The notes beneath the pieces are model-generated. The model did no database searches and was not told where the DNA came from. It worked only from the letters and a program-made list of their open reading frames with translations. Shown here one piece after another: positions 62,622 to 64,000 of a stretch of 64,000 bases of DNA. Location: contig DLJZ01000012.1 in the NCBI GenBank assembly GCA_002478865.1, positions 76,204 through 140,203 on the forward strand, in the 5' to 3' direction. How positions within the stretch are numbered: the first letter of the stretch is position 1; each line of letters opens with the position of its first letter. The stretch is from Hungatella sp. UBA7603. Its GTDB lineage: Bacteria; Bacillota; Clostridia; Lachnospirales; Lachnospiraceae. Made by a program: the position numbers and the translations under genes.

Positions 62622-62714
62622 TTACGTTGAAGGCAATTCACTCAAATTAAAGTAAGGGAATGAAAATGCCTTCAAATTATAAATTAAATTACTACTTTCC
62701 GGGTCACTTTCCAT
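62622..62714 (-). CDS. Putative 30-residue leader peptide upstream of corA
   Basis: A small leftward frame: ATG at 62714, TAA at 62622, 30 codons. It has a near-perfect ribosome site (AAAGGAGGTGAGAGG) and begins MESDPESS, that is, acidic residues and a proline straight after the start. The magnesium-regulated leader MgtL of enterobacteria begins MEPDP, where such acidic/proline starts make ribosomes fall off when magnesium is low. The leader ORF ends 22 bases before the corA start. TTGAAGGCA within it (62667-62675) pairs perfectly over nine bases with TGCCTTCAA at its 3' end (62627-62635), and CCTTC of the latter can also pair with GAAGG of the corA ribosome site (62611-62615). Translation is inferred; no homologue search was possible. 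Confidence 0.6.
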   Translation of the reverse strand: MESDPESSNLIYNLKAFSFPYFNLSELPST

Positions 62715-62849
62715 TCCTCTCACCTCCTTTATTTTCGTTTCAGTTAATTGTGTCATTTCAGCTATTCATGCTTTTGAACAACCGACAAAATGGTTTAAAA
62801 CTTCGTTCCAGTGTCGAATCAAAGAATGATTTCAATGATTACTGTTTTA

Positions 62850-62878
62850 AATATAAAGATAATCGCGGATAAAGTCAA
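62850..62878 (-). promoter_or_regulatory. Promoter of the leader-corA unit
   Basis: The -35 TTGACT (62873-62878) and -10 TATATT (62850-62855), with a 17-base spacer, read leftwards. The transcript would have a leader of about 130 bases before the small ORF at 62714. Confidence 0.75.
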
Positions 62879-63170
62879 TATAATACCTTACATAGACACA
62901 TTTGTTTTCTTGATAGTCTATATGTGTCGAAAAAGCTGTCGGTTATATTACACATATAAAAACTTAAGTATGTGTCTTGCGCTTGCATATGTATATGCTA
63001 TACGCAAAAGTGCTTTGCCGCATTTGCCCTCTAATTAGATATTTCAATAAAAAGTTCCGAGTTGCTTTTTACTTTCAATGTATGATATCATACTAACACG
63101 ATCAGATGAATCAAGATTTTTAATTATTTTCTGTTTTACAATCAACATTTCAAATGGAGGATTTACTATT
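62879..63170. other. Intergenic region between corA and the LysR gene, with a palindrome
   Basis: About 290 bases with no gene. A perfect 14-bp palindrome GTATGATATCATAC lies at 63080-63093, about 80 bases before the LysR start and possibly its own operator. Short inverted pieces ACACAT and ATGTGT recur between 62895 and 62985; their meaning is unclear. Confidence 0.5.
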
Positions 63171-64000
63171 GTGGATACGCGTTTGCTTATAGCATTTGTA
63201 ACTGTAGCTTCCCTTCATAACTTCACAAAGGCAGCAGACCAACTGGGATATGCTCAATCAACGATTACATCCCAAATTCAGCTCTTAGAGAAGGAGTTGG
63301 GAGTTAAATTATTTGATAGACTAGGCAAAAAGATCTCTCTTACGCCTGAAGGGGAACAATTTCTTATAAATGCGAGGGAACTACTCTTTTCATGGGAAAA
63401 GGCAAAAGGTTCCATTTCTCTATTAAAATCTCCCCATGGGATTTTAACGATAGGAGTCAATGAATCTGTTTGCTCGGTTAAATTACCTAGACTCTTAGAG
63501 GAATACCGAAAGCGGTATCCGGAGGTTGAATTTCATATAAAAATTGGTTCAACCGATGAATTAGAATTATGGTTAAATGAAAACCAAATTGATGTGGCCG
63601 TTTTGTTGGATAAGTTTTGGAATGTCCCTGAGTTAGCCGTTAAAGTACTACAGGAAGAATCATTAGGGTTTTTTGTTTCAAAAGATCACCCTTTGGTTGG
63701 GGTAAAAAACATACTTCCAATTGATTTATCAAATCACCCTATGCTTTTAGTATCACACAGCAGTTGTTGGAAAAACATCTTTCAGGCAGTGATGGATGAG
63801 GCAAATGAGACTTATCGGATTATGTTGGAAACAGCAAGCATTTCTGATCTTAAGCAATTTGCTATACTGGGTTTTGGTGTCGCTGTTTTACCCTTGTATG
63901 CGGTTCATGAGGATATAACATCAAATCGTCTTTCTATGATCGATTGGAAAGGGAAAGAGTTGAAATTGTTCGTACAGGTTGTACATCATAGAGATAAATG
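63171..64000 (+). CDS. LysR family transcriptional regulator (truncated by the window end)
   Basis: The first 276 codons are inside the window. Start GTG at 63171 with GGAGG ten bases upstream (ATGGAGGATTTACTATT). The HTH reads FTKAADQLGYAQSTITSQIQ with LLEKELGVKLFDRLGKKISL, the standard LysR form. The effector domain begins at about residue 88 (HGILTIGVNESVCSVKLPRL) and runs to the window end. The regulated genes would lie beyond the window or leftwards. Family call is firm. Confidence 0.88.
   Translation, partial: MDTRLLIAFVTVASLHNFTKAADQLGYAQSTITSQIQLLEKELGVKLFDRLGKKISLTPEGEQFLINARELLFSWEKAKGSISLLKSPHGILTIGVNESVCSVKLPRLLEEYRKRYPEVEFHIKIGSTDELELWLNENQIDVAVLLDKFWNVPELAVKVLQEESLGFFVSKDHPLVGVKNILPIDLSNHPMLLVSHSSCWKNIFQAVMDEANETYRIMLETASISDLKQFAILGFGVAVLPLYAVHEDITSNRLSMIDWKGKELKLFVQVVHHRDK

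Noticed and set aside
62895..62985. Repeated ACACAT/ATGTGT pieces as a regulatory array
   Set aside because: The pieces are short, irregularly spaced and expected by chance in AT-rich DNA; noted only in the region entry.
1..64000. CRISPR arrays, rRNA, tRNA, insertion sequences, prophage
   Set aside because: I saw no regularly spaced repeats, no cloverleaf or rRNA-like blocks, and no transposase or phage genes.

Overview
The window looks like chromosomal DNA of a low-to-moderate-GC, anaerobic, spore-forming Firmicute, most likely a Lachnospiraceae / Clostridium cluster XIVa member (a Lacrimispora-like organism would fit). This is inferred from strong AGGAGG ribosome binding sites, DapL-type diaminopimelate synthesis, an AprAB-type sulfate assimilation cluster, a CwlC-like amidase, an EFR1 ferredoxin and many two-component ABC importers. 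I see no rRNA, tRNA, CRISPR array, insertion sequence or prophage. About sixty protein genes are supported. Most of 1-10,000 and 13,700-55,100 is transcribed leftwards. Rightward genes are at 10,321-13,618, 24,434-25,285, 55,388-56,023, 58,462-59,016, 60,419-61,573 and 63,171 to the window end.

Region by region. (1) 40-3,070: a DUF368 polyprenyl-phosphate transporter, a HAD phosphatase, a cell-wall amidase with SPOR domain and an Lrp regulator. (2) 3,205-7,430: glnA, an ANTAR RNA-binding antiterminator, dapF and dapL read as one operon. The glnA leader has a consensus promoter and several terminator-like hairpins. (3) 7,435-10,046: a CadC-like repressor with an intact operator, a free HMA metal-binding protein and a Zn/Cd P-type ATPase. 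(4) 10,066-13,618: a three-gene ABC-2 exporter behind a long structured-looking leader, then a PF04072 methyltransferase with a perfect sigma-A promoter and a palindrome. (5) 13,731-18,154: GH25 lysozyme, AI-2E-type permease and two aminotransferases. (6) 18,237-22,064: a 1,275-residue PAS/GGDEF/EAL/PAS protein. (7) 22,411-24,296: a D-Ala-D-Ala-ligase-like gene translationally coupled to a DapF paralogue that has lost both catalytic cysteines, divergent from an AraC regulator.

(8) 25,521-31,580: a galactan-utilisation operon (secreted GH53 galactanase, ABC importer, LacI regulator) with several TTGCGCAA-type operators. (9) 31,850-38,858: a Wzy-like polymerase, ptsI-ptsH, and the c-di-AMP module cdaA-cdaR preceded by two uncharacterised membrane proteins. 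(10) 39,024-45,823: a MacAB-like exporter with two paralogous permeases, and a chemoreceptor. (11) 46,643-55,260: a complete sulfate uptake and activation operon (SBP-CysT-CysW-CysA-AprA-AprB-CysD-CysN). (12) 55,388-64,000: accessory genes, including superoxide dismutase, a YczE-like membrane protein, an EFR1 flavodoxin/ferredoxin, two TetR regulators, a GyrI-like protein, an alpha/beta hydrolase, a CorA magnesium transporter with a newly spotted 30-codon leader ORF, and a truncated LysR regulator.

The observations I rate highest are: the acidic/proline-starting leader peptide upstream of corA with competing RNA pairings (an MgtL-like magnesium sensor in a Firmicute would be new to me); the cysteine-less DapF paralogue fused by translation coupling to a Ddl; the ANTAR-controlled glnA-dapF-dapL operon; and the two unknown membrane proteins attached to the c-di-AMP synthase genes.
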